Positions 46,308-55,203 of a stretch of DNA of 64,000 bases are shown here, one piece after another (within the stretch, counting starts at the first letter, position 1; every line of letters starts with the position of its first letter). The stretch spans positions 1 to 64,000 of the forward strand of contig NZ_JAPPTI010000014.1 of NCBI RefSeq assembly GCF_027587025.1, given 5' to 3'. The position numbers and the translations under genes were made by a program. Source of the stretch: Vibrio sp. LaRot3 (GTDB lineage Bacteria > Pseudomonadota > Gammaproteobacteria > Enterobacterales > Vibrionaceae). The notes below the pieces were generated by a model. The model did not search any database. It was given only the letters and a program-made list of their open reading frames with translations, and was not told the DNA's origin.

Positions 46308-47555
46308 TTATTCGTCTCGGCTAAATAACGCATCAATAAATTCTTGTGTCTCAAATGGACGTAGATCATCGATTCCTTCACCCACACCGATGTATCGGAT
46401 AGGGATTTGGAACTGATCCGCAAGAGCAAAGATAACACCACCTTTGGCTGTGCCATCCAGTTTAGTCAATGTGATACCGGTTAAAGGAGCAACATCGCTA
46501 AACAGTTTTGCTTGGCTAATGGCATTTTGACCAGTACCCGCATCGAGCGTCAGCATGATTTCGTGCGGAGCAGAATCATCCACCTTCTTCATTACACGAA
46601 CAATCTTACGTAACTCTTCCATTAGGTTGGCTTTGTTTTGTAAACGACCCGCCGTATCAGCTATCACTACGTCATAGCCACGCGCTTTAGCCGCTTCAAT
46701 CGCATCGTAAATAACAGAGGCACTGTCGGCACCGGTGTGCTGAGCAATAACAGGCACTTCATTGCGCTCACCCCATACTTGCAACTGTTCTACCGCTGCA
46801 GCACGGAAAGTATCACCAGCCGCCAGCATGACTTTCTTGCCTTCCGCTTGGAACTGCTTAGCCAGCTTACCGATAGTGGTGGTTTTACCGACACCATTAA
46901 CACCAACCATTAGGATAACGTAAGGAGTTTTACTGCTATCGACTTCAAGCGGCTTCTCGACATTCGATAGAATCTCGGCCATCTCTTCTTTTAGTAAACC
47001 ATAAAGTGCTTCACCATCTTTGAGATCTCGACGAGATGCTTTGTCAGTCAAGCTATCAATAATCTTGAGCGTGGTATCCATGCCAACATCGGCAATCAAC
47101 AGTTGCTCTTCTAGCTCTTCAAATAGCTCATCATCGATTTGTTTGCCTTTAAACAAACCAAAGAAGCCAGCACCGATATTGGTTTTTGTACGCGCTAAGC
47201 TGCGCTTTAAACGAGCAAAGAAGCTTTCACTTGGCTTTTCTTGCTCTTGAACTCGCGCTTCTTGTTCCTCAACCGGTTCAACTTCTGCTTCTGCTTCTGC
47301 TTCTGCTTCTGCTTCTGCTTCTGCTTCTGCTTCTGCTTCTGCTTCTGCTTCTGCTTCTGCTTCTGCTTCTGCTTCTGCTTCTGCTTCTGCTAAAGCAGCA
47401 TCAACAACTGGTTCTGATTCGGCAACGGTTTCTTGCTCTTTTTCTACTTCCTCAGCCGATGTCTCTACTGGCTGTTCTTCTACTGGCTGTTTCGCTTGCT
47501 CTTCGTCACCGAAGCCAAGCCAGGAAAGCAATCCGCGCTTCTTTTTTTCCGTCAT
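46308..47555 (-). CDS. ftsY: Signal recognition particle receptor FtsY
   Basis: 415 residues from ATG 47553-47555 (MTEKKKRGLLSWLGFG). An acidic N-terminal A domain contains a pure Glu-Ala run (17 EA repeats). The NG domain has GTPase motifs GVNGVGKTT, DTAGR and TKLDGTAKGG. It docks SRP-ribosome complexes at the membrane; the amphipathic N-terminal start helps membrane binding. The EA tract is encoded by a perfect hexanucleotide repeat. Confidence 0.96.
   Translation of the reverse strand: MTEKKKRGLLSWLGFGDEEQAKQPVEEQPVETSAEEVEKEQETVAESEPVVDAALAEAEAEAEAEAEAEAEAEAEAEAEAEAEAEAEAEAEVEPVEEQEARVQEQEKPSESFFARLKRSLARTKTNIGAGFFGLFKGKQIDDELFEELEEQLLIADVGMDTTLKIIDSLTDKASRRDLKDGEALYGLLKEEMAEILSNVEKPLEVDSSKTPYVILMVGVNGVGKTTTIGKLAKQFQAEGKKVMLAAGDTFRAAAVEQLQVWGERNEVPVIAQHTGADSASVIYDAIEAAKARGYDVVIADTAGRLQNKANLMEELRKIVRVMKKVDDSAPHEIMLTLDAGTGQNAISQAKLFSDVAPLTGITLTKLDGTAKGGVIFALADQFQIPIRYIGVGEGIDDLRPFETQEFIDALFSRDE
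47287..47388. repeat. 17-copy hexanucleotide repeat (GCTTCT)n within ftsY
   Basis: 102 bp of perfect GCTTCT units on the plus strand (AGAAGC on the coding strand), encoding alternating Glu and Ala. Because the unit is 6 bp, copy-number changes keep the reading frame and alter the length of the acidic A domain. Confidence 0.97.
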
Positions 47556-47766
47556 CTGGGGCGATCCTAGATTGTCTAAATTAACTCTCAATGTTAGCCA
47601 GCGGCATCATGTCACACTGGATAACAACAATGACAACAGAGTGAAAAATTTCCCCGCTTTACACGTTTAGGGTTACACTTTGTCATCAATTAAAATTCGG
47701 CCTGTACTCAGGCGTGCTCTATGAGCGACTGGGTATAGTATCACTTTATTAGCGGTCAAAAAATCT

Positions 47767-48366
47767 ATGGTAAGACGTCGCCAACAAAACACATCACAAA
47801 ATAAACCATCCAACGGCTTTGTTCGTATTATTAGCGGCTTATGGCGCGGACGAAAACTGCCCGTACAAGACGCCGAAGGTTTGCGCCCAACGACCGATAG
47901 AGTAAAAGAAACTGTCTTCAATTGGCTTGCACAAGATGTGCCAAAAGCTAAGTGTCTGGACCTATTTGCCGGTTCTGGTGGCTTAGGTTTTGAAGCAGCA
48001 TCACGCCAAGCGGAAAATGTCACCCTGATTGAAATGAACCCATCCGCTTTCAAACAGTTACAACAAAACATTGCCTCGCTAAAAGCCAACAACCTGCACG
48101 CAATCAATACCGATGCCCTCAGTTTCCTCAAGCAACCAGGCACACCGCATCATGTTGTGTTCATCGACCCACCTTTTCGTAAAGGTCTGCTCGATGAAAC
48201 CATCTCTCTGTTAGAAGACAATGGTTGGCTAGCTGAAGACGCCATGATCTACATCGAAACAGAAAAAGAACTCAAACTAGAAAGTATTCCAGAGCATTGG
48301 CATTTGCACCGTGAGAAAAGTGCAGGCCAAGTCAGCTTTAGGCTCTACGAAAGACAAGCAATATAA
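47767..48366 (+). CDS. rsmD: 16S rRNA (guanine(966)-N2)-methyltransferase
   Basis: 199 residues. SAM motif DLFAGSGGLGFEA and catalytic VFIDPPFRKG; the RIISGLWRGRKLPV start is typical for RsmD. Divergent from ftsY, the E. coli ftsY/rsmD order. Followed 9 bp later by the YhhL-type gene. Confidence 0.96.
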   Translation: MVRRRQQNTSQNKPSNGFVRIISGLWRGRKLPVQDAEGLRPTTDRVKETVFNWLAQDVPKAKCLDLFAGSGGLGFEAASRQAENVTLIEMNPSAFKQLQQNIASLKANNLHAINTDALSFLKQPGTPHHVVFIDPPFRKGLLDETISLLEDNGWLAEDAMIYIETEKELKLESIPEHWHLHREKSAGQVSFRLYERQAI

Positions 48367-48375
48367 GGAAGTAAA

Positions 48376-48642
48376 ATGAAAACGTTAATTCTATTGGCAA
48401 AGGCCGCTATTGGCTTTGTTTGGTTGGTATTATTCCTCAACTTCTTTATGCCATTTCCCGGTAATGCCGCTATTGCGCTCTACATTTTAACGGCCTTTTT
48501 GTTCTTTATGCACGGCCTACAAATGCTGATTTTCATTGGCGCTTTTGGCGACAAAATTTCCATGAGCCGCTGGGAAAAATGGTCAATTTTAATATTCGGC
48601 ATTTTCGCTCTGCTCGATATCCGACGTAAACATATGATGTAA
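48376..48642 (+). CDS. yhhL: DUF1145 family small membrane protein (YhhL)
   Basis: 88 residues with about three hydrophobic segments. Follows rsmD as in E. coli (rsmD-yhhL), with AAGGAAG upstream of the ATG. Function unknown. Confidence 0.85.
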   Translation: MKTLILLAKAAIGFVWLVLFLNFFMPFPGNAAIALYILTAFLFFMHGLQMLIFIGAFGDKISMSRWEKWSILIFGIFALLDIRRKHMM

Positions 48643-48671
48643 AAAAAGCCGCTCAACTGAGCGGCTTTTTC
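48641..48671. terminator. Terminator between yhhL and yhgN-like gene
   Basis: AAAAAAAGCCGCTC-AACT-GAGCGGCTTTTTC, bidirectional stem between convergent genes. Confidence 0.92.
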
Positions 48672-48672
48672 T

Positions 48673-49257
48673 TTAACCTAAATACCCCTTGATACCATCA
48701 AGGAACATCTGCGTAGACACCATCACCAGTAGTAAACCCATCAAACGCTCTACGGCTTTGAGCCCTCTTTCTCCTAAGACTCGATGGAAGAAACCATAGA
48801 ACATCAAAATAAAGAAAGTTGTACCCCACGCGAGCAATACGGCCGCAGAAAGCTCAAGCAACTTATCAGGATGCTGAGTTGAAAGTAATAGCAGCGCCGC
48901 AATCACCGAAGGGCCAGCAATCATAGGGATTGCCATCGGAACAATGAATGGTTCTTCACCTGCGGCTAAACCAGTGATGCTACCACCACTTGGGAAGATC
49001 ATCTTAATCGCAATAATGAACAAGATGATACCACCAGAAATACTTAAGGTTTCAGGCTGAACATGCAAGAAGCCAAGAATGCTCTTACCTGCAAACAGGA
49101 ACAACATCAAAATCATCAGAGCAAAGCACAACTCACGAATCAATACCTTACGACGACGTTTTGGGTCAAGGTGCTTTAAGATCGATAAAACGATAGGCAA
49201 GTTACCAAGCGGATCCATGATAAGAAATAACATGGTCGCAGCAGAAAGAATGTCCAT
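48673..49257 (-). CDS. yhgN: MarC/YhgN family integral membrane protein
   Basis: 194 residues, about six membrane helices. LIMDPLGNLPIVLSIL near the N-terminus and the IPMIAGPSVI motif are MarC family marks. Despite the name no antibiotic role is established. Start ATG follows GGAGGTG. Confidence 0.85.
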   Translation of the reverse strand: MDILSAATMLFLIMDPLGNLPIVLSILKHLDPKRRRKVLIRELCFALMILMLFLFAGKSILGFLHVQPETLSISGGIILFIIAIKMIFPSGGSITGLAAGEEPFIVPMAIPMIAGPSVIAALLLLSTQHPDKLLELSAAVLLAWGTTFFILMFYGFFHRVLGERGLKAVERLMGLLLVMVSTQMFLDGIKGYLG

Positions 49258-49376
49258 TGTTTTTCACCTCCAAAACAGTGCATGTGATTAAAGTCGGCGA
49301 AGTATATACCTATGCAGCAAATTATGCTCGCTATTCGCTTACTAAATAGCCAAATTAACTCTAACGAATAGTATCC

Positions 49377-49613
49377 TTAGTGATTACACATTCGAGCGGC
49401 ATTCAAAACCCATTTATTACCTTCTGTGGCAACGATTTTTTGGCGTTGAATCAAGAAACTCAGTAGCGCATCGATATCCATACCTTGCTTAGAGCATGTA
49501 TGAAATTTAGCAGCTTCGCCAAACTCACGCGCAACCGCTACACGAATTTCTTGTTCATCCATCGGGTTGTCAGCAAGCATGTTTAAAACATTATGAGCGT
49601 GAATCTCAGACAT
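49377..49613 (-). CDS. YecH-like small putative metal-binding protein (DUF2492)
   Basis: 78 residues. HAHNVLNML at the start, FHTCS in the middle and CNH at the end supply histidines and cysteines for a metal site. Function unknown. Stand-alone gene. Confidence 0.78.
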   Translation of the reverse strand: MSEIHAHNVLNMLADNPMDEQEIRVAVAREFGEAAKFHTCSKQGMDIDALLSFLIQRQKIVATEGNKWVLNAARMCNH

Positions 49614-49681
49614 AGTGGTTCTCTCTTATTGATAGTAATTTTCAATAAGAATAGGTGAACGATATCAAAGAATATTTGATT

Positions 49682-50299
49682 TTAATTAATGAACGACGCA
49701 GTAATTAAACAATGAGCCAGAAGATAGCTGCCAGTAATGAGATAACGGCCAAACCAAATTGGGTGGCGATAATCATGAATAGCCAACAGCGCCGCAGAAA
49801 GTGTCAGAGATAGTGTTCCCAGCAAACCCAGCAAATGGTTCTGTTGCAGCAGCCATACCTCGCCTGCCGCCCAATTGAGTTGAATGAGAGCCATACCCAT
49901 GATGACTACAGGAAAAATCAAACGATCGATTTTGGGCAATAACAAAAAGAAGACCACAATCCCCATCGCGAGCAACATAGCCGGTAACCACCAGACAATT
50001 TCGCCTGATATCTGGAGCCAAAAAGAGGTGCTGTAACAGATTTGAGCCGCGAGAAAAAAAGCGAAGCAGGTACGCTGAGCTTTTTTACGAATGTATAGAG
50101 CATCGGCAAGGATAGAGATGATTAATCCTAAAGAAACCCACCAAGCACTGATGCCGACTAAAGACTCTTGAGTCCAAAGCATCACCAATAATAAAAACAA
50201 AGCGAATGAGGAGAAGAAAATCGCCTGCTTTTTGTGGTTATTTTCACTGGCTGAAATGCTGATGAATCCGGATAGCGCGACTGAAAGCCAGCTCCACAT
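49682..50299 (-). CDS. yhhN: YhhN family membrane protein (lysoplasmalogenase-like)
   Basis: 205 residues from ATG 50297-50299 (MWSWLSVALSGF), with GAGG 8 nt upstream; the frame open to 50422 lacks a start signal. About seven to eight membrane helices; LGLIISILADALYI and PVVIMGMALIQLNW fit the YhhN/TMEM86 family, some members of which hydrolyse lysoplasmalogens. Confidence 0.82.
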   Translation of the reverse strand: MWSWLSVALSGFISISASENNHKKQAIFFSSFALFLLLVMLWTQESLVGISAWWVSLGLIISILADALYIRKKAQRTCFAFFLAAQICYSTSFWLQISGEIVWWLPAMLLAMGIVVFFLLLPKIDRLIFPVVIMGMALIQLNWAAGEVWLLQQNHLLGLLGTLSLTLSAALLAIHDYRHPIWFGRYLITGSYLLAHCLITASFIN

Positions 50300-51046
50300 A
50301 GTAATACCTCTATAAAACCGAAAGCTCAGTTTAGGTACAGAGGCAAAGATGTCCAGACTAGCGCCGCAAAACTTGGATCTTGATTGTGCAATTTGACGAT
50401 ATAGCGACATTAGCTTTACCACTCAAATTACCGTCACCACCCCCGTATAATCACAATAACATCAATAGCTATGTAGTTTTGACGTCAAATTAACGCCACT
50501 CACAACTCAAACTGATAAAATCTTATGTTTTCTTACTACCCCTGTAGAAAAACAAAGCCAACCAACCAATATATTCAATTAAAAATCAAATAGTTAAATA
50601 GAGTTACCCAGGAAAATATCAAGTTAACAATCCATTCAATCAAACTTGTTTCTCTATTTTTTCTATTCAATCTCACACAACCAAACTCTTAGTTGAGAAT
50701 GACTATCAACTAGATCATTCAAAAAGCAAGGAAAACTCAAAAACAGCAGCATTCACGATCTCAACTAGCGAAACACTGATAAACACAACATAATTAATAG
50801 AACAATATACAAGCAAAGTATTTTTAATCTAAAAACAATAACTTACATATAAAAATTCGTTCTGCTTTTAACTTGTGACAGGTTGTGACACTTTAAAAAC
50901 AACATAAAACACATTCAAAAAAGCCGATAATCGACACTATAAATTTGTTTTTTAGTAGCTTTTTATACAAATAAGTTGATCTAACCACCAAAACACTGCT
51001 ATTCTGTAAAACATAGGTTAAGACATCAAATTTAAGGAGCAGGATA
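50300..51046. other. Long AT-rich gene-free region
   Basis: 747 bp with no convincing ORF on either strand, unusually AT-rich for this part of the chromosome. Near 50873-50890 TTGTGACA occurs twice with a 10-bp period. At the right end a weak promoter (TTGATC 50976-50981, 18-bp spacer, TATTCT 51000-51005) may drive the 26-residue gene. AT-richness suggests H-NS-type silencing or extended regulation; nothing else is recognised. Confidence 0.5.
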
Positions 51047-51127
51047 ATGATTACACCTTCACAAAAACAGGGACTTGTAATGATCGCAGTAGTTGTTGGC
51101 CTAATGACTCTGCCGATGATGTACTAA
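51047..51127 (+). CDS. 26-residue small membrane protein
   Basis: ATG 51047 is preceded by AAGGAGCAGG, a strong ribosome binding site. The product starts MITPSQKQGLVMIA and continues VVVGLMTLPMMY: a short polar start, then one hydrophobic helix, ending at TAA 51125-51127. A strong terminator follows 17 bp later, and a plausible promoter precedes it. All three signals together argue for a real gene. Function unknown. Confidence 0.72.
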   Translation: MITPSQKQGLVMIAVVVGLMTLPMMY

Positions 51128-51143
51128 GTCAAAATTCAAAAAT

Positions 51144-51172
51144 AAAAAGGGACGCCGATGGCGTCCCTTTTT
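51144..51172. terminator. Terminator after the 26-residue gene
   Basis: AAAAAGGGACGCC-GAT-GGCGTCCCTTTTT, strong stem with T-run, active in both directions. Confidence 0.93.
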
Positions 51173-51280
51173 ATTTATATGTCCAAATTTTGGGCTCAAA
51201 GAGCGTGAAAAGTAGACTCATCTCTGACTTTGATTAATTTGGCATCAACGTATAGTTTTAGGTCTTTTGACTGCAAATTA

Positions 51281-51646
51281 TCAGAAATGCCTAGATAATA
51301 TATCCCAGTGGGCATAATAGAACAGCATCGCCGCTAGTGTAATTAACGCCATCAACGATATAGCTACCCGCCAGATAAAACGGCTGCTGCGCGGCGTAAG
51401 CTCTTTCTCACACTCATCACAGACGGCTAAAAACTCTCTACGACTTTCAAGCTTATAATCGTACTCATGCACCAACTTATTGCGAATCGTCGCGATATAA
51501 CGCAACTTACCCACCACATCATGCGGCAAACGTTCTTCGCAACTGGTAATCAACTGATGCAGCCCTTTACCCTGAGCATGATATTGAGTTCTTAGGAGAT
51601 GTTCGATTTTACGCGTACGCTTAATTACGCTATCAATTTCTGACAT
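51281..51646 (-). CDS. DUF4145-like (HEPN-type) membrane protein
   Basis: 121 residues. A helical domain with RNKLVHEYDY (about 72-81) is the R-x4-H motif of HEPN/DUF4145 proteins, a fold often found in RNases. One membrane helix lies near the C-terminus (about 94-114). Role unknown; RNase activity is only suggested by the motif. Confidence 0.7.
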   Translation of the reverse strand: MSEIDSVIKRTRKIEHLLRTQYHAQGKGLHQLITSCEERLPHDVVGKLRYIATIRNKLVHEYDYKLESRREFLAVCDECEKELTPRSSRFIWRVAISLMALITLAAMLFYYAHWDILSRHF

Positions 51647-51902
51647 AATCTCCCTCCTTCCTTGTTGAATTAATCCTACCTTACACCAATCAGTATACTA
51701 ATACTGCTCTGATCTATCAGTCACTTGCAAGTAAAATGATACCCATTGAATGGTTAGATTAACGGCTTACTCGCCTAAGGCTTGTGATTTGAGTCGAAGA
51801 TCTATTTCACTGATAGTAATATTTGCTTCATCTTTCACAGCATAGCCAACACAGCTCGGAAAAAGTAGCTAGAATGCTAGCTAAGTTCATGGGGAGGAAC
51901 GA

Positions 51903-52232
51903 ATGCCTATTTCATTATATGTAGCGATTGCATTATTGGGCCTTGCGGCAGGTTGGGTGTTTACCAGCTTCTATCGCAAACACATGCAGGGAGAAGATGC
52001 ACCAGAGCAAACTGTCGAAGTCACTGTACTGGATAAGCAAGCTATCGCCGTCGAAGATGCTCAACCGGGCGAAGAAGATCAAGAATATTGGATTTACGTT
52101 CAGCGCGGTAAACTAGGACCTAAACGAGAATTTCAAGTAGGTATTCACTACTTCCACGCTCTAAATCCCGGCGATAAAGGCACTATGACTTACCAAGGCG
52201 ATAAGTTCTTACACTTCGCAATCAAACGCTAA
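51903..52232 (+). CDS. yhhM: DUF2500 family protein (YhhM-like)
   Basis: 109 residues. One N-terminal membrane segment (about 4-22), then a small beta-rich domain; YFHALNPGDKGTMTYQG resembles the C-terminal part of E. coli YhhM. ATG with GGGGAGG upstream. Function unknown. Confidence 0.82.
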   Translation: MPISLYVAIALLGLAAGWVFTSFYRKHMQGEDAPEQTVEVTVLDKQAIAVEDAQPGEEDQEYWIYVQRGKLGPKREFQVGIHYFHALNPGDKGTMTYQGDKFLHFAIKR

Positions 52233-52239
52233 CTCACTC

Positions 52240-53253
52240 TTACGGCAATAACCAAGCCGTCGCTTTGCTTCGCGCTAGCAAACTACTTAACGCTAGCGCT
52301 CCTAAACCACTCAACATCACCCACAACGGAATAACCCAAGCAGGGTGTCCTTGATACCAACCAAATGCTTTCATCGGCCATAGAAAAATAGGGTGAAGAA
52401 TATAAATCCCCAAACTGTGTCGACTCACCAACGCAATGATATTGTGCGCTTTATCAGACAAATGTTCACTGACCGCCCTGCACAGCACAAACACCATACT
52501 CGCAGCCAAAATGACGTTAAATGTCTTATAAGAGAGCCAGCGACCAACCGTGTACTCACCATTTACTAAGCTGTTTTGTACCACCATCCAAACAGTAACG
52601 GCTAATGCAATCACGCCAAGTACCGAAACAATGCTTACCCAACGTTTCGTCATTGGCACTTTATTAAACAATACGTAACCAAATGGCAGGTAGCCACTAT
52701 ACAGCCACATTTGATGGCTCCAAGGGCCATCGATTCGCAACAAATAGAGCAAACTCGTCACTAGCCATATGGCAACAAACGCATAAATGGCTTCATCATT
52801 GCCACGCTTAACTAACCACTGAAAAAATGGGATAACAAAATAGAGCGGAATGAAGTAATAGAAAAAACCAAGATGATAGTAAGTAGCGTGATGTGGGCTA
52901 TTAACGAGCACGTCGAACGCATGCTGGCTATCGAACCCATGTGCGCCCCAACCGGACAAATAAGCATAAAACAGTGACCAGACTAAGAAAGGAACCAATA
53001 CCTTACCAAGCCGGCGCTTTACATAGTACCCAAGCTCAAAGTCACGCTTATCACTGAGCATCAATGCGCCTGTTATCAAGATAAATACTGGCACTGCCCA
53101 ACGAGTAATACTATTGATGCCTACTGCCGTGAACCATTGATTAAAGGGAATCTGACCGAGCGCATCCCGATACGGTGCCAAAACATGAATGGCGATAACC
53201 GCCACCGCAGCGACACATCTAAGCAAATCAAAAAAGCGAATACGTTGAGCCAT
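52240..53253 (-). CDS. Membrane acyltransferase, family 3
   Basis: 337 residues from ATG 53251-53253. About ten membrane helices; FFDLLRCVAAVAVIAIHV with its histidine is the active-site region of acyltransferase_3 proteins, which O-acetylate or acylate surface sugars. The substrate is unknown and no glycan cluster adjoins it. Confidence 0.82.
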   Translation of the reverse strand: MAQRIRFFDLLRCVAAVAVIAIHVLAPYRDALGQIPFNQWFTAVGINSITRWAVPVFILITGALMLSDKRDFELGYYVKRRLGKVLVPFLVWSLFYAYLSGWGAHGFDSQHAFDVLVNSPHHATYYHLGFFYYFIPLYFVIPFFQWLVKRGNDEAIYAFVAIWLVTSLLYLLRIDGPWSHQMWLYSGYLPFGYVLFNKVPMTKRWVSIVSVLGVIALAVTVWMVVQNSLVNGEYTVGRWLSYKTFNVILAASMVFVLCRAVSEHLSDKAHNIIALVSRHSLGIYILHPIFLWPMKAFGWYQGHPAWVIPLWVMLSGLGALALSSLLARSKATAWLLP

Positions 53254-53367
53254 CAATACGTTAAACCTGAATCATCATGGTTTGACTATAGCAACAAAAA
53301 AGCCGACCAAACCATAACCACGTTACGTTTCAGTCAGCTTTTCGACAAGATAAAGCACCCTAGCGTG

Positions 53368-54588
53368 TTAATTCGCTGTCGCGGGTTCAATCTTAGGCAG
53401 TTTAAGAGAAATCAGTGTGGTTAGGGCTAAGAAAGCAAAAGAGACCCATAAACAAGCGGCGAGACCTGCCATTTGGAATACCCAGCCCGATAAAATGGTG
53501 CCGATCAAACGCCCCATTGCATTTGCCATGTAGTAGAAACCCACATCCAATGAGACCCCATCTCCTTTGGCGTAACTTACAATCAGGTAGGAATGCAGAG
53601 AAGAGTTCACCGCAAAAATAGCCCCGAACACCATTAAACCACCGATTATCACTAGCTCAGGTTGCCAGCCAATTTGCACCGCATAAGCAATGCCTGCCGT
53701 CACAATCGCTAAGCCGCCCGCCCACAATAATGCTGCGTGACCATCTGGTACTTTACCTTGTGATTTGCCGGTGATTTTAGGCGCGATACCTTGCACAAAT
53801 CCGTAAGCGATCGTCCAAGCAGCAAGGAACCCACCAACCATAGAGTGATCCCAACCAAATACACTACCCAAGTAGATAGGCAGTGCAATCACAAACCACA
53901 CATCACGCGCACCAAATAGGAACATGCGGGCCGCAGATAGAATATTGATAGATTCGGATTTCGAAAACAGTTGGCTGAACTTGGGTTTGGTTTTCGCCTT
54001 ACCCATATCCGCTTCTAGACTCAGTACGCTGCCAACGAATACTAACGTTAGCACAGCAGCCATTGCCAGCACTGCATATTTGAAGCCAATCAACGTGAGC
54101 AATAAACCACCAACAAAGAAGCCTGCACCTTTCAGGGCGTTCTTAGAACCCGTAAGAATCGCAATCCATTTGTACAAAGCACCTTGCTGCTCATCGGGAA
54201 CTAACGTTTTGATTGAGCTTTTCGCACTCATCTTATTCAAGTCTTTCGCGATACCAGATAAAGCTTGAGCCGCCATTACCCAAGGTATGGTTAACCACGC
54301 AGTAGGCACAGCAAGCATCGACAAGGCGATAATTTGCATTCCCAAACCAAGGTTCATGGTTTTGTTCAGGCCCAAACGCGCCCCTAACCAGCCTCCAATT
54401 AAGTTGGTTACAACGCCAAAAAACTCATAGAAAAGAAACAGTGAAGCAATTTCTAACGAACTGTAGCCAAGACCGTGGAAGTGCAACACCACCAGCATGC
54501 GCAATGCACCATCTGTAATCGTGAAGTTCCAGTAGTTGAATGTCACCAACATATATTGGCGAACGCTTTTGCTTAGGCTTGCGAACAT
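53368..54588 (-). CDS. arsJ: MFS exporter ArsJ (1-arseno-3-phosphoglycerate efflux)
   Basis: 406 residues, about 12 membrane helices. NYWNFTITDGALRMLVVLHFHGLG at the N-terminus and the ARMFLFGARDVWFVIALPIYL loop match ArsJ. It exports the arsenate ester made by the neighbouring GAPDH. Last gene of the arsR-gapdh-phosphatase-arsJ operon; ATG is close after GAGG. Confidence 0.92.
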   Translation of the reverse strand: MFASLSKSVRQYMLVTFNYWNFTITDGALRMLVVLHFHGLGYSSLEIASLFLFYEFFGVVTNLIGGWLGARLGLNKTMNLGLGMQIIALSMLAVPTAWLTIPWVMAAQALSGIAKDLNKMSAKSSIKTLVPDEQQGALYKWIAILTGSKNALKGAGFFVGGLLLTLIGFKYAVLAMAAVLTLVFVGSVLSLEADMGKAKTKPKFSQLFSKSESINILSAARMFLFGARDVWFVIALPIYLGSVFGWDHSMVGGFLAAWTIAYGFVQGIAPKITGKSQGKVPDGHAALLWAGGLAIVTAGIAYAVQIGWQPELVIIGGLMVFGAIFAVNSSLHSYLIVSYAKGDGVSLDVGFYYMANAMGRLIGTILSGWVFQMAGLAACLWVSFAFLALTTLISLKLPKIEPATAN

Positions 54589-54636
54589 AACCTCACACCC
54601 ATGAAAAAGAAGAAAAGCGAAATTGAGAAGGGTTAT

Positions 54637-54669
54637 AGAGCTTTTGGATCATGATGATCCAAAAGCTCT
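54637..54669. repeat. Perfect 15-bp hairpin between phosphatase gene and arsJ
   Basis: Arms 54637-54651 and 54655-54669 are perfectly complementary with a 3-nt loop (AGAGCTTTTGGATCA and its complement). No T-run follows on the minus strand, so it is not a simple terminator. It could stabilise or attenuate the mRNA between two genes of the operon. Confidence 0.9.
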
Positions 54670-54688
54670 GTTAACTGTACGCAGTGAG

Positions 54689-55192
54689 TTACTGTGCAGC
54701 CACACCGGTAATGTAATCAACCTGCACAGGTTTGGTAAATGCGCCCGGACGAAGAGCTTGAACTTCTTGGATGATCTTATCCAAATCCCAGCCCTTCTCG
54801 AGTAACAGATGGGCCGCTAACAAACCTGTACGGCCAGAGCCACCCATGCAATGCATCGCGACTTTGCCTCCGTTATCGACAATCTTATGCAGCGCCTCAG
54901 TTGCAGCTTGCCACTTGGCAGCAAACGCTTCATCTGGCGCGCAATCGTCTTCAATCTCAATTTGGAACCACTGCATACCTAGCGCTTGGGTTTTCTTCCC
55001 CAGTGCCGCCACGTCTTTACTGGCCAGCTCTGCATCATCAAGAGCGGTCACGATCGCTTCTACACCTTGTGCTTTAAGCTGAGCTAATGAGGTTTCCAAA
55101 TCCGCGTCTTTAGTACCCGGGCAAGGCGTTAACACTAACGCACCTGCAGTTAAATCAAGTTGCCATGTAGGGTGTGTATTTGAAACTGTCAT
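54689..55192 (-). CDS. CDKN3-like cysteine phosphatase of the arsenate operon
   Basis: 167 residues. The HCxxGxxR signature MHCMGGSGRTGLLAA (about 112-126) defines a protein-tyrosine/dual-specificity-phosphatase fold; the general acid is probably in the DDAEL region. Eleven bp after the GAPDH gene and about 100 bp before arsJ. A role in arsenate or arsenoester metabolism is inferred from position. Confidence 0.78.
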   Translation of the reverse strand: MTVSNTHPTWQLDLTAGALVLTPCPGTKDADLETSLAQLKAQGVEAIVTALDDAELASKDVAALGKKTQALGMQWFQIEIEDDCAPDEAFAAKWQAATEALHKIVDNGGKVAMHCMGGSGRTGLLAAHLLLEKGWDLDKIIQEVQALRPGAFTKPVQVDYITGVAAQ

Positions 55193-55203
55193 AGTAATGA
55201 TCC

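Noticed and set aside
47287..47388. Possible CRISPR array
   Set aside because: It is a pure 6-bp tandem repeat without spacers and lies inside a coding gene.
47186..47584. 132-residue plus-strand ORF with a long poly-leucine run
   Set aside because: It is the antisense reading of the ftsY hexanucleotide repeat; no start signals, and ftsY on the other strand is essential and conserved.
50300..50422. N-terminal extension of the YhhN protein by 41 residues
   Set aside because: No ribosome binding site, non-hydrophobic basic sequence; the internal ATG at 50299 has a good site.
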